43,592 nucleotides of DNA from Akkermansia muciniphila. GTDB lineage: Bacteria; Verrucomicrobiota; Kiritimatiellia; RFP12; UBA1067. Made by a program: the position numbers and the translations under genes. This document shows, piece after piece, positions 16,402 through 23,242 of this stretch. The DNA is taken from the NCBI GenBank assembly GCA_945870145.1, contig CAMBQV010000005.1, forward strand, positions 1 to 43,592. The letters run 5' to 3'. Position 1 is the first letter of the stretch. Each line of letters begins with the position of its first letter. Under the pieces are notes generated by a model, which saw only the letters and a program-made list of their open reading frames with translations, did no database searches and had not been told where the DNA came from.

Positions 16402-17559
16402 ATGAAGACTATTTATTTTGACAACAATGCGACGACCTGCGTGGCTCCGGAAGTCCGGGAAGCCATGATGCCCTTCTTCGGGGAACTCTATGGCAACCCC
16501 TCCAGTATGCACGCCTTTGGCGGACAGGTGGCCAAGTATATTCAAGCGGCCCGCGAACGTATCGCAGCCTTTATCCATGCCGAACCCTCTGAAATTGTCT
16601 TTACCAGTTGCGGGACGGAGAGCAACAACATGGCCATTCGGGGGGGCGCCGAGGTGCTCGGTTCCCATGCCAAGGTGATCACCTCGCGTGTCGAACATCC
16701 CGCAGTGCTCGGTCCCTGCCGCCGCCTCCGTGACAAAGGGTATCGTGAAATTGAAATCCCTGTCGACGGTGTCGGGCAACTCGACCTCGCCGCCCTCCGG
16801 GAGGCGCTTAAGGAGAGCGGACCCACCATCGTCAGCATCATGTGGGCGAACAACGAGACCGGTGTGGTCTTCCCGATGGATGAGATCGCCCAGCTTGTCA
16901 AGGCTGCAGGCGGCATCCTCCACACGGACGCTGTCCAGGTCGCGGGCAAGATTCCAATCGACATGCGCAAGACGCCTGTGGACATGCTCTCCTTCTCCGG
17001 ACATAAACTTCACGCCCCCAAGGGCATTGGCATCTTCTATCTCCGTCGCGGAACCCGCATCAAGACCTTCATGCTGGGCGGACATCAGGAGAATGGGCGC
17101 CGAGGCGGCACAGAGAATGTCCCCTACATCGCTGGGCTTGCAAAGGCAGTCGAACTGGCGGAGGCCAACATGACCACCGAGACCCAACTGCTCTCACGCT
17201 TGCGTGACAAGCTGGAGAATGGGCTCCTGTCAACCTGCCCAGATGCTCGCGTCAACGGAGATCGCAAGAACCGCCTGCCCAACACCTCCAACATCAGTTT
17301 TGAATACATCGAAGGTGAATCCATTCTCATGCATCTCAGCGACCTCGGGATCTGCGCCTCGACCGGCTCAGCCTGCGCAGCTGGCTCGCTTGAACCCTCA
17401 CATGTCATCCGCGCGATGGGTGTACCCTTCACCGCTGTGCATGGGTCCATACGTTTCTCACTCAGCCGTTACAATACCGAGGCGGAGGTGGACACCGTAC
17501 TCGCCGAGACCCCCAAGATTATCAACAAGCTCAGAGCGCTCTCGCCCTTCTGCAAATGA
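16402..17559 (+). CDS. Cysteine desulfurase (NifS/IscS family)
   Basis: This 385-residue PLP enzyme removes sulfur from cysteine as an enzyme-bound persulfide for Fe-S cluster or thio-modification pathways. It begins YFDNNATT, has the PLP lysine in SFSGHKLHAPKG (Lys202), GGHQENGRRGGTENV, and the catalytic cysteine in CASTGSACAAGSLEPSHV (Cys325). The lysine and cysteine fall at the positions numbered 202 and 325 in Azotobacter NifS, so it is nearer NifS than SufS-type enzymes. The frame is open from 16348, but ATG 16402 follows AGGAAACGG and gives the family N-terminus. No nif or isc scaffold gene is adjacent. It overlaps the next gene by 4 nt. Confidence 0.93.
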   Translation: MKTIYFDNNATTCVAPEVREAMMPFFGELYGNPSSMHAFGGQVAKYIQAARERIAAFIHAEPSEIVFTSCGTESNNMAIRGGAEVLGSHAKVITSRVEHPAVLGPCRRLRDKGYREIEIPVDGVGQLDLAALREALKESGPTIVSIMWANNETGVVFPMDEIAQLVKAAGGILHTDAVQVAGKIPIDMRKTPVDMLSFSGHKLHAPKGIGIFYLRRGTRIKTFMLGGHQENGRRGGTENVPYIAGLAKAVELAEANMTTETQLLSRLRDKLENGLLSTCPDARVNGDRKNRLPNTSNISFEYIEGESILMHLSDLGICASTGSACAAGSLEPSHVIRAMGVPFTAVHGSIRFSLSRYNTEAEVDTVLAETPKIINKLRALSPFCK

Positions 17560-18521
17560 AACAGCTCACCATCGGACTCTATCTTGAGCAACCGATCCAC
17601 TATTTCAGGATGAAGCGCCATCTGGTGGAGCGGTTGCGGAATATGTTCCCTGAGGTCACGTTTATCTGGTGCCGCAGCGAAGCCTCCTTTAAAAGAACCC
17701 TTCCGCGGTTTGATGTCGTTCTGTCCAACAGGTTCAAAGATGAGTGGTTTCCTCTGGCTAAACGGTTGCGTCACATGTTCTCGCCCGCTGCCGGACGCGA
17801 CGTGATGGGCGCCAACCCCCCGCCCCACATCCAAACGTACTATTGCACCTTCCATGGTGAGTTCATCGCAGAGACGATACTGGGACTCATGCTTGGCATC
17901 AACCGGGGCATTCTTCAGTCCTATAAACACCAATTGGCCAATGAGTTATGGCCCTGGCGCCCCCTCTGCGAGCCAGGGGCGATACGCCTGTTGCGCGGTT
18001 CCCATGCAGTCATCATCGGCTTCGGCCATATTGGCGAATGGATTGCACGTTTACTCAAACCCTTTGACATCCGTATCACAGGTGTTCGGCGGAATCCGCC
18101 AGCCAAGCGACCCTCCTATTTTACAGAGGGAGATTCGATCGTCCCTGTCACGCAATTGGACAAGGTCCTGCCGACAGCCGATCATGTCATTCTTGCGCTT
18201 CCCAACGACACAGGCACCGACAATCTTCTTGGCGCGCGTCAATTTAAGAAGATGGCCCGCCATACGGTCATTTACAACATTGGTCGGGGCAACTGTATTG
18301 ACGAGGCTACTTTGGCCAAAGCCTTGAGAACCAGAGCCATCGCAGGTGCCTGTCTTGATGTCTTTATACAGGAACCGCTTCGGAAAGGCCATCCCCTCGC
18401 CCAGAATCTGCCCGGCCTGATCCGGTTGCCTCATGCTTCCGCCTTTGCAGATGAGTACATGGAACGCTTCACCGACGAAATAGTTCCCCTTATTGCCGCA
18501 TTTTCGAAGACTCAAACCTGA
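17556..18521 (+). CDS. D-isomer specific 2-hydroxyacid dehydrogenase
   Basis: The 321-residue NAD(P)-dependent dehydrogenase carries the Rossmann motif GFGHIG (residues 155-160). The catalytic triad of the family is intact: Arg244 in NIGRGN, Glu273 in IQEP and His293 in LPHAS. GAxxD-type and DVF blocks are also present. Members oxidise or reduce 2-hydroxy/2-oxo acids such as glycerate, phosphoglycerate or lactate. The lack of an ACT domain and the short N-terminal half argue against SerA, so the substrate remains open. Its start overlaps the cysteine desulfurase stop (ATGA), suggesting one operon, and tsaE follows after 24 bp. Confidence 0.9.
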   Translation: MKQLTIGLYLEQPIHYFRMKRHLVERLRNMFPEVTFIWCRSEASFKRTLPRFDVVLSNRFKDEWFPLAKRLRHMFSPAAGRDVMGANPPPHIQTYYCTFHGEFIAETILGLMLGINRGILQSYKHQLANELWPWRPLCEPGAIRLLRGSHAVIIGFGHIGEWIARLLKPFDIRITGVRRNPPAKRPSYFTEGDSIVPVTQLDKVLPTADHVILALPNDTGTDNLLGARQFKKMARHTVIYNIGRGNCIDEATLAKALRTRAIAGACLDVFIQEPLRKGHPLAQNLPGLIRLPHASAFADEYMERFTDEIVPLIAAFSKTQT

Positions 18522-18545
18522 ACCCCGAACCCTGACCCCTATTCT

Positions 18546-18974
18546 ATGAGCCTCTACACAGTCCATTCGATTGAAGAGACCTGGAAAGTCGCGGCTGACA
18601 TTGCTGAACGACTGACGCCCGGCATGGTCCTTGCGCTCACAGGCGACCTGGGCGCAGGCAAGACGACCTTTATGCAAGGACTCGCCTTTGCTTTAGGCGT
18701 CAAGCGTCCCATCACGAGTCCGACCTTCACACTCTGCCAGGAGTACGAGACCCCACGCTTCAAACTCGTCCACATGGATCTCTATCGCCTGAACGGCCCG
18801 GATGACCTCCTCACCATTGGGTTCCCCGAACATCTGGAATCCGGCGCCGTCGTCGCCGTCGAATGGCCCGAGCGCGGTGGCGACCTCATCCCCCCCAACG
18901 CCCTCCATATCAGCCTCAAGCTCTCCACCGACGCCGACACCCGCACCATCGAGATCACGCAAAACGCAAACTAA
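18546..18974 (+). CDS. tsaE: tRNA t6A biosynthesis ATPase TsaE
   Basis: The 142-residue protein has the TsaE pattern: P-loop GDLGAGKTT (residues 33-41), SPTFTL, HMDLYRL and VEWPER. TsaE is the ATPase that works with TsaB and TsaD to place threonylcarbamoyl-adenosine at position 37 of ANN-decoding tRNAs. All motifs and the small size are typical. TsaB, TsaC and TsaD are not in the window. The 24 bp ahead of the start are C/A-rich repeats of the AACCCTGACC type with no clear Shine-Dalgarno sequence, so translation may depend on the upstream gene. Confidence 0.93.
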   Translation: MSLYTVHSIEETWKVAADIAERLTPGMVLALTGDLGAGKTTFMQGLAFALGVKRPITSPTFTLCQEYETPRFKLVHMDLYRLNGPDDLLTIGFPEHLESGAVVAVEWPERGGDLIPPNALHISLKLSTDADTRTIEITQNAN

Positions 18975-19012
18975 TCGCAAGACTGATTGAATTGCTCGTT
19001 CACCCCAGTCTC

Positions 19013-19135
19013 ATCGCGATAAGGGGACAGACATACTATTCGTCAGAGACGCCTATCGCGATAAGGGGACCGCGATAAGAATAAGGGATAAGGGGACAGA
19101 CAGTCTGTAGGGATAAGGGGACAGACAGTCTGTAG
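19013..19135 (+). repeat. Cluster of GATAAGGGGACAGAC repeats, including a 2 x 25-bp tandem
   Basis: ATAAGGGGACAGAC occurs at about 19019-19032, a shortened copy ATCGCGATAAGGGGAC ends at 19070, and a precise 25-bp unit is repeated in tandem at 19086-19110 and 19111-19135. Each tandem unit contains ACAGAC-A-GTCTGT, a small palindrome. Inverted versions (GTCTGTCCC) lie on the other side of the RAYT gene. These are probably repeats mobilised by, or left by, the RAYT transposase. Confidence 0.75.
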
Positions 19136-19162
19136 CTAAACTGAAAACGAGATAACGTACCG

Positions 19163-19489
19163 ATGCTTGAAGCATGCCATTTTTGGTTTAATGTCATTGA
19201 AGCAGGGATCTGGATTGCCATGGCAGGATGGTTCCTGTTTCTCGCATTACGAAGGCGGTCATCTTTAAAGAAGACGTTCCTCGTCTTCTCAGTGACACTC
19301 TTATTTTTCGGAATCTCGGACCTCATCGAAACCCAGACCGGAACGTGGTATAAACCTTTCAGCCTCTTTATGCTTAAGGCGGTGTGTGTTCTGTTCATCG
19401 CCGCTTGCCTGTTTGTATTCTTCCGAAACCGCGCAGAGTGCGAGCGCGTCATGAACGGAAAAGAAGATAATAAACCGAAAGCGAAATAG
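19163..19489 (+). CDS. Small membrane protein, unrecognised
   Basis: The 108-residue protein has three predicted transmembrane segments at about residues 10-30, 37-55 and 66-88, a conserved-looking loop SDLIETQTGTWYKP between the second and third, and a charged Lys-rich tail. I do not recognise a family. It starts at ATG 19163, directly downstream of the repeat cluster, and its stop is immediately followed by the ATG of a second small membrane protein, so they are likely translated together. The function is unknown; the pair may be accessory genes carried with the RAYT region. Confidence 0.6.
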   Translation: MLEACHFWFNVIEAGIWIAMAGWFLFLALRRRSSLKKTFLVFSVTLLFFGISDLIETQTGTWYKPFSLFMLKAVCVLFIAACLFVFFRNRAECERVMNGKEDNKPKAK

Positions 19490-19777
19490 ATGAAACTGCG
19501 TATCGCTGGATATATACTCGTGCTTGTCGGCTTTGCCTGGGCCATGTCCATCATTTGGCCAAGTCTATACGGCCAATATCCCTTCATTCCGCCTAGGGAG
19601 TACAGGATACCAAAGGACACAGGGGAAATGGTTTCCAAGGCAGCGCTCTTCAGGCATGGCCAGACAGTCCGCGAGCTCAGCCTGGATGAAGAAGCTAAAA
19701 TGCTCTCCCCGATCCTGCTAATGCTTGTCGGTGCCCTGTCTCTCGATCTTGCAGGAAGAAGACAACCCAGGGTATAG
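19490..19777 (+). CDS. Small membrane protein, unrecognised (second of pair)
   Basis: The 95-residue product has two hydrophobic segments, residues about 5-23 and 70-88, separated by a polar loop with PFIPPREYRIPKDTGE and RELSLDEEAK. The ATG directly abuts the stop of the preceding membrane protein gene. No family is recognised. It ends 32 bp before the convergent RAYT gene; that gap contains two ACAGACAACCT strings that may be decayed repeat copies. Confidence 0.55.
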   Translation: MKLRIAGYILVLVGFAWAMSIIWPSLYGQYPFIPPREYRIPKDTGEMVSKAALFRHGQTVRELSLDEEAKMLSPILLMLVGALSLDLAGRRQPRV

Positions 19778-19808
19778 AGGAACAGACAACCTACACAGAC
19801 AACCTGCA

Positions 19809-20825
19809 CTAAACTCGAAGCGGAAGGCTGACTGGCTCGACCCGCAGGTCTCGCGCGGTACAGAATCCACCATCCTGGCAGAAACGCATCCTGCGAGCTC
19901 CTGTCTTTCGTTTTACACCGAAATGGGCGCGGTTTCGCTCGAAGACGGACTCCACGAAGGCCCTGCTACCGAAGGCCAGTCCATCTTTAAAATAGCGAAC
20001 GCGGCACCTCAGAAGTGCGGGCAGCGGCATCTTTCCATTACGTTCGATCACCTCGCTCACAACCTCGGGCGAGAATCCGATACGCTGCAGACATCCCACT
20101 TCATCACGATGCTCTTCGCCATGCGTGTAGAGGGATTTACGATAGGCGGCCAGCGCGTCTGACCAGGTCAACTCCTGCGAGCAACGGGAGAAGATTGACA
20201 GGATTCCCTGCCGTGCTACAGGAGACCCGCCACACGCTTCACCATAGCCACTCCAGCGATAGTCCGCAGGATCCTTGACGATCCCGGCACGCACGGGATT
20301 AAGGTCAATATAGGCCGCTATAACAGAAAGCGCCCGGCTTTCCCCCTCCACCAGTATACTGGCGTAGCGCCCTTCCCAGAGGGTTCCCACGCGCGAGTGG
20401 CGCCGATTGTACGAGATGGAGTAACATTGCTTGAGAAGCTTCATAAAAGGGCTGATGTCCCCCATACGCCGACGGAACCCCTCCTGCTCGCGTTCAGCGA
20501 GCAAGGTGAGGCCGTTCTTGCGCCACTCCGCCCAACGTTCCTTGCAACGGCTGGCTTCGAGCGTTCCATAAAACGCACGGATCCGCCTAATGAGTTCGGC
20601 CTCATCCAGCAAGGGCTGGACCGGCACGTCAAGCAGAAGATGAAAGTGATTCGAGAGAATCGCATACGTGAGAACCTTCACCCCAGAGAATTCCGCAGCC
20701 TTGCGCAGGATATGCCTGAAGATCTCCCGCTCGTCATCATCCATCTTAAAACTCCTGTCAACGATCCTGCTCGTGACATGGTAACACCCGACTCCCCCAT
20801 CCGCCTTAATTCTAGACTTTCTCAT
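19809..20825 (-). mobile_element. REP-associated tyrosine transposase (RAYT, Y1_Tnp family)
   Basis: The 338-residue protein is a HUH-type single-strand transposase of the TnpA_REP/RAYT group. It has GVGCYHVTSR at the N-terminus, the metal-binding SNHFHLLLDVP (His60, His62), and the tyrosine region CYSISYNRRHSRVGTLWEGRY, in which Tyr135 is the likely nucleophile. AAYIDLNPVRAGIV follows. The gene looks complete and possibly active. RAYTs usually do not move themselves but act on short palindromic repeats. Here such repeats are present on both sides: GGGGACAGAC to the left, and GTCTGTCCC copies plus a 21-bp palindrome to the right. The C-terminal extension beyond residue 200 is helical and basic, perhaps for DNA binding. 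Confidence 0.92.
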
Positions 20826-20845
20826 CTGTCGCTCCTTTCAGAACA

Positions 20846-20966
20846 GCTAGTGTGTCCCTTTATTGTTCGGACTGCTAGTCTGTCCCCTTGTTGTTAAAAG
20901 AAGATTATCAAATTCATCCGGACAAGATGTCGCTTTGAAAGCGACATTTACAAATAGTCTGTCCCC
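20846..20966 (-). repeat. GCTAGTCTGTCCCC repeats upstream of the RAYT gene
   Basis: GCTAGTGTGTCCCTTTATTGTT at 20846 and GCTAGTCTGTCCCCTTGTTGTT at 20874 are imperfect direct repeats with a 28-bp period. TAGTCTGTCCCC recurs at 20955-20966, and a decayed AATATGTCCTG lies near 20981. They are reverse complements of the repeats at 19013-19135, so the RAYT gene sits between inverted copies. Confidence 0.7.
20927..20947. repeat. 21-bp perfect palindrome, candidate REP hairpin
   Basis: ATGTCGCTTT pairs with AAAGCGACAT around a single central G. It is followed by TTACAAATAG rather than a T run, so it is unlikely to be a terminator. Its position next to the RAYT gene and its repeats makes it a candidate for the hairpin the transposase recognises. 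Confidence 0.6.
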
Positions 20967-21071
20967 ATATAAAAGGCACTAATATGTCCTGTTTAATTTT
21001 GCCTTGCTTTGCAGGTCAAAAAGCGCAAAAATGACGACATTGTTGGATCAATACCCAGCACATATCAGCAT

Positions 21072-21086
21072 AATATGTCTGTCCCT
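21072..21086 (-). repeat. ATATGTCTGTCCC repeat copy
   Basis: AATATGTCTGTCCCTC at about 21072-21086 is a further copy of the GTCTGTCCC repeat. It lies 24 bp before the start of the secreted protein gene, in its leader. Confidence 0.5.
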
Positions 21087-21109
21087 CTGTCGTATTATGG
21101 AGAACCTAT

Positions 21110-21727
21110 ATGAAACGAGCTGCGTGCCTTATTGTTGGAGTCTTTCTCACGTTCATATGTCTTGCGGATCCATCAAGACCCTTCGGAACAAATCTTCTGT
21201 CTAATGTTGACAACCTAGACATCAAAGCCGATCAATGGAGCATTACAAATGGTGTTCTTACCAAGAATTCCTTGCTCTACCAAGGCGACAAGCTATTAGT
21301 CGTGAAGGCCTCAGTAGTGGAAGTTCCGATTTGGTATGTACTGACCTGTAGCCTGACGAATGTTCAGAAGCGAAGTGGTCCCCTTCCAGAGGCTGGACTG
21401 ATCTTTGGATACGTTGACGACAAGAACTATTGGAGTGTTACAATAGGTGGAGAACAAACAGCCCCAATTCTGAAGCTTACTCAAGTTGCAGGCGGAAGGG
21501 TTGTCACCGAAAAACGTGTTCCATTCGTAATGAAGGCTGATCAAGAGGAAGTTCAACTACGGGTTGAGGTTCATCACCAGATCTGGGTGAAGGCCCACGT
21601 AAACAACTCAAAAGAACTCATTCATAATGTCTCAGGAGGAATTACACAAGGCAGAATTGGACTTGCTTTGACATCAGGTGCTTGTGATTTCTCAAGGGGT
21701 AAAATCTCAGGAATTGGAAAGCATTGA
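21110..21727 (+). CDS. Secreted beta-sandwich-like protein, unrecognised
   Basis: The 205-residue protein starts with a signal peptide (Arg/Lys then hydrophobic residues 6-19, cleavage likely after CLA). The mature part is all-beta in appearance, with DQWSITNGVLTKN, LIFGYVDDKNYWSVTIGGE and GRIGLALTSGACDFSRGKI. This pattern resembles concanavalin A-like/DUF1080-type sandwich domains, which in PVC bacteria often bind or cleave sugars. No catalytic acidic pair is recognised, so it may only bind ligand. The start has GGAG 8 bases upstream. The gene is somewhat richer in A+T than the flanking housekeeping genes and is bracketed by GTCTGTCCC repeats at 21072 and 21734, which hints at later acquisition. 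Confidence 0.65.
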   Translation: MKRAACLIVGVFLTFICLADPSRPFGTNLLSNVDNLDIKADQWSITNGVLTKNSLLYQGDKLLVVKASVVEVPIWYVLTCSLTNVQKRSGPLPEAGLIFGYVDDKNYWSVTIGGEQTAPILKLTQVAGGRVVTEKRVPFVMKADQEEVQLRVEVHHQIWVKAHVNNSKELIHNVSGGITQGRIGLALTSGACDFSRGKISGIGKH

Positions 21728-21733
21728 GGAAGG

Positions 21734-21746
21734 AATGTCTGTCCCT
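21734..21746 (-). repeat. AATGTCTGTCCCT repeat copy
   Basis: AATGTCTGTCCCTATATG begins at 21734, seven bases after the stop of the secreted protein gene. It matches the copies at 20955 and 21072 and, with the latter, brackets that gene in direct orientation. Confidence 0.5.
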
Positions 21747-21769
21747 ATATGTCAAACAAAGAAATAATT

Positions 21770-21798
21770 TTGAACTTCCCAGCCTCTGGGAGGTTCAA
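21770..21798 (+). promoter_or_regulatory. Hairpin sequestering the ribosome-binding site of the ACP-like gene
   Basis: TTGAAC-T-TCCCAG (21770-21782) can pair along its whole length with CTGGGA-G-GTTCAA (21786-21798) around a CCT loop. This gives 13 pairs, one of them U-G. The right arm contains the Shine-Dalgarno GGGAGG (21788-21793) and ends on the A of the start codon. Such a structure would hide the ribosome-binding site when folded. It could be a translational switch, or an unrelated palindromic element that landed at the start site. Confidence 0.6.
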
Positions 21799-22121
21799 TG
21801 AAATTGTCTGATATTTTCAAGCCGGATCCAAAACATCAGAAAGTGTTTGAGCATTTGGCACGCCAGTATTTTCCGAAGTACAGTTGCGAAATGACTTGGA
21901 GGGTCCTGGCAATAGTGAGCGAGCAGTTGGGCGTCAAGCCAGAACAACTCCGTCCGGAGACACTGTTCGTCCGAGACCTTAACGCCAACGACCTCGACCC
22001 TGTGGAGCTTATTATGGCGATTGAGCAGGAGTTCAACTTCAAGATTCCTAGACAAGAGGCCGAGAATCTTTTGACAGTGTCGCATCTTATTGATTACGTA
22101 GAGCGGAAAAATGTCCACTGA
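21798..22121 (+). CDS. Acyl-carrier-protein-like protein lacking the phosphopantetheine serine
   Basis: Residues 30-107 of this 107-residue protein match an acyl carrier protein: a first helix, then the loop LRPETLFVRDLNANDLDPVELIMAIEQEFNFKIP split across helix II, and TVSHLIDYV at the end. In true ACPs the loop reads D-S-L and the serine carries 4'-phosphopantetheine. Here the codons give N-D-L, with Asp65 at the serine position. It therefore cannot be a conventional carrier. There is an N-terminal extension of about 25 residues. Known non-carrier ACP paralogues act as binding or regulatory subunits, so that is a possible role. The start is preceded by GGGAGG inside a strong hairpin. No fatty-acid or polyketide genes are near. 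Confidence 0.8.
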   Translation: MKLSDIFKPDPKHQKVFEHLARQYFPKYSCEMTWRVLAIVSEQLGVKPEQLRPETLFVRDLNANDLDPVELIMAIEQEFNFKIPRQEAENLLTVSHLIDYVERKNVH

Positions 22122-22203
22122 TCCGATGAGTCAAACGGAATTCCGCCCCGCCAGCTATTTTGAACCCGTAAAACAAAGTGCTGGAGAATTGAAAGAAAAG
22201 TGA
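22111..22203 (+). CDS. Possible 30-residue small ORF linking ACP-like and membrane protein genes
   Basis: An ORF of 30 codons runs from ATG 22111 (or 25 codons from ATG 22126) to TGA 22203. It overlaps the end of the ACP-like gene by 11 nt, and its stop overlaps the GTG start of the next gene (GTGA at 22200-22203). The product is polar (MSQTEFRPASYFEPVK...). The nested overlaps suggest coupled translation, but there is no strong ribosome-binding site. It could be chance. Confidence 0.25.
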   Translation: MSTDPMSQTEFRPASYFEPVKQSAGELKEK

Positions 22204-22475
22204 TCTCATTCAACTTGCCGAATAAACCCGTCACGGCCATTTTCTTTGCGATTGCTTATTACGCAATGGCCGCCGGCTGCATCTTTGGATTCTTCGCGCT
22301 CCCGAAATGCGATCATTTTACACTCAACTCTGTCCTCTATCGACCAGGTGATCCAGGATATGATGAGGCGTTGCTAGTGATGAGAGTTCTCTGTGGAGTC
22401 CTTGCCCTGGCAACAACAGGAGTTGGCGTATGGCTCACGCGTATCGCCCGAAAATTAGCCACCGACCGCGTTTAG
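22200..22475 (+). CDS. Small two-helix membrane protein, unrecognised
   Basis: The 91-residue protein has transmembrane segments at about residues 11-33 and 58-80 with a loop containing LPKCDHFTLNSVLYRPGDPGYDEA. The start is GTG at 22200 with AAAGAAAA upstream, not a strong Shine-Dalgarno sequence. It is the last + strand gene before the convergent cobalamin operon, whose last gene ends 26 bp away. The family and function are unknown; context groups it with the ACP-like gene. Confidence 0.5.
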   Translation: MISFNLPNKPVTAIFFAIAYYAMAAGCIFGFFALPKCDHFTLNSVLYRPGDPGYDEALLVMRVLCGVLALATTGVGVWLTRIARKLATDRV

Positions 22476-22501
22476 TTTTTCGCGCTCGCTTCGGTTATTG
22501 A

Positions 22502-23242
22502 CTACCTCGGCCCGAGCGCATGCACCAGTGAATCCACGGACGCGTAACCGGATGCCGGACGTTTCGGTCGTTCGATGACCACGACCTCGCACCCGCTCTG
22601 GCGAGCAGCTTTAATCTTGGTGTCCACACCCCCTGCCTCACCGCTGTCCTTGGTCACAAGCACACCAAAGCCTTTCATATGGCTCCTGTTTTCTTCAACT
22701 GTGAAGGGGCCGTCAGCGCAGAGGATTTCGCGCTCGCTCAATCCCGCATCATGGCAGGCAGCCACAGAGTCAGGGTGATTCAATACACGCGCCTTCAGCG
22801 CAATGCCATAGCTACGCGCCTCAGTAATATAGGGTGCAAGATTGCGCACGCCAATGGTCAGGAAGACGGGCATGCCAAAGGAGAATGCCTGCTTCGCGGC
22901 AGACTGATGATCCGGGACGCGGTATACCGCCTCGACACTTGCACAGGGTCGCTCATAGGCCAGATAGCGGACGCCAGTCGCCTGACACGCCTTGTAAGCA
23001 TTCTGACTGACAGCCTCGGCGTAGGGATGCGTCGCATCCACGACAGCAGTTATCTTTTCATCGCGGATAAGATGCTCAATCCCCTGCTCATCCAGCATCC
23101 CGCACCGCACACGCACATGAGCGGGCATCTGTCCACGGGAAGCCATCGTGGTGGCCGCTGAGAGCAAGACCTCCCAGCCCTGTTTCACCAGCGCCTGGGC
23201 GATCTGTACTGTCTCGCTTGTTCCACCGAGCAACAAAATCAT
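22502..23242 (-). CDS. cbiJ: Cobalt-precorrin-6A reductase (CbiJ/CobK)
   Basis: The 246-residue protein starts with LLLGGTSETVQIA and has VVDATHPYAEAVSQNA and YERP, the landmarks of precorrin-6x reductases. It reduces the macrocycle of (cobalt-)precorrin-6A with a pyridine nucleotide during corrin ring synthesis. The genes around it are of the anaerobic (cobalt-early) type, so CbiJ is the appropriate name. It is the last gene of the operon, and its start overlaps the cbiH stop by 4 nt. Length and motifs are typical. Confidence 0.92.
   Translation of the reverse strand: MILLLGGTSETVQIAQALVKQGWEVLLSAATTMASRGQMPAHVRVRCGMLDEQGIEHLIRDEKITAVVDATHPYAEAVSQNAYKACQATGVRYLAYERPCASVEAVYRVPDHQSAAKQAFSFGMPVFLTIGVRNLAPYITEARSYGIALKARVLNHPDSVAACHDAGLSEREILCADGPFTVEENRSHMKGFGVLVTKDSGEAGGVDTKIKAARQSGCEVVVIERPKRPASGYASVDSLVHALGPR

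Noticed and set aside
19013-19135. CRISPR array
   Set aside because: The repeat units are directly tandem or irregularly spaced without unique spacers, and there are no cas genes; RAYT-linked repeats explain them better.
20826-21109. A gene or RNA gene in the gap after the RAYT start
   Set aside because: Only repeats and the 21-bp palindrome were found; there is no coding frame of useful length and no tRNA fold.
22482-22519. Inverted repeat GCGCTCG...CGAGCGC as a convergent terminator
   Set aside because: The loop is about 24 nt, there is no T tract, and one arm lies in cbiJ coding sequence.
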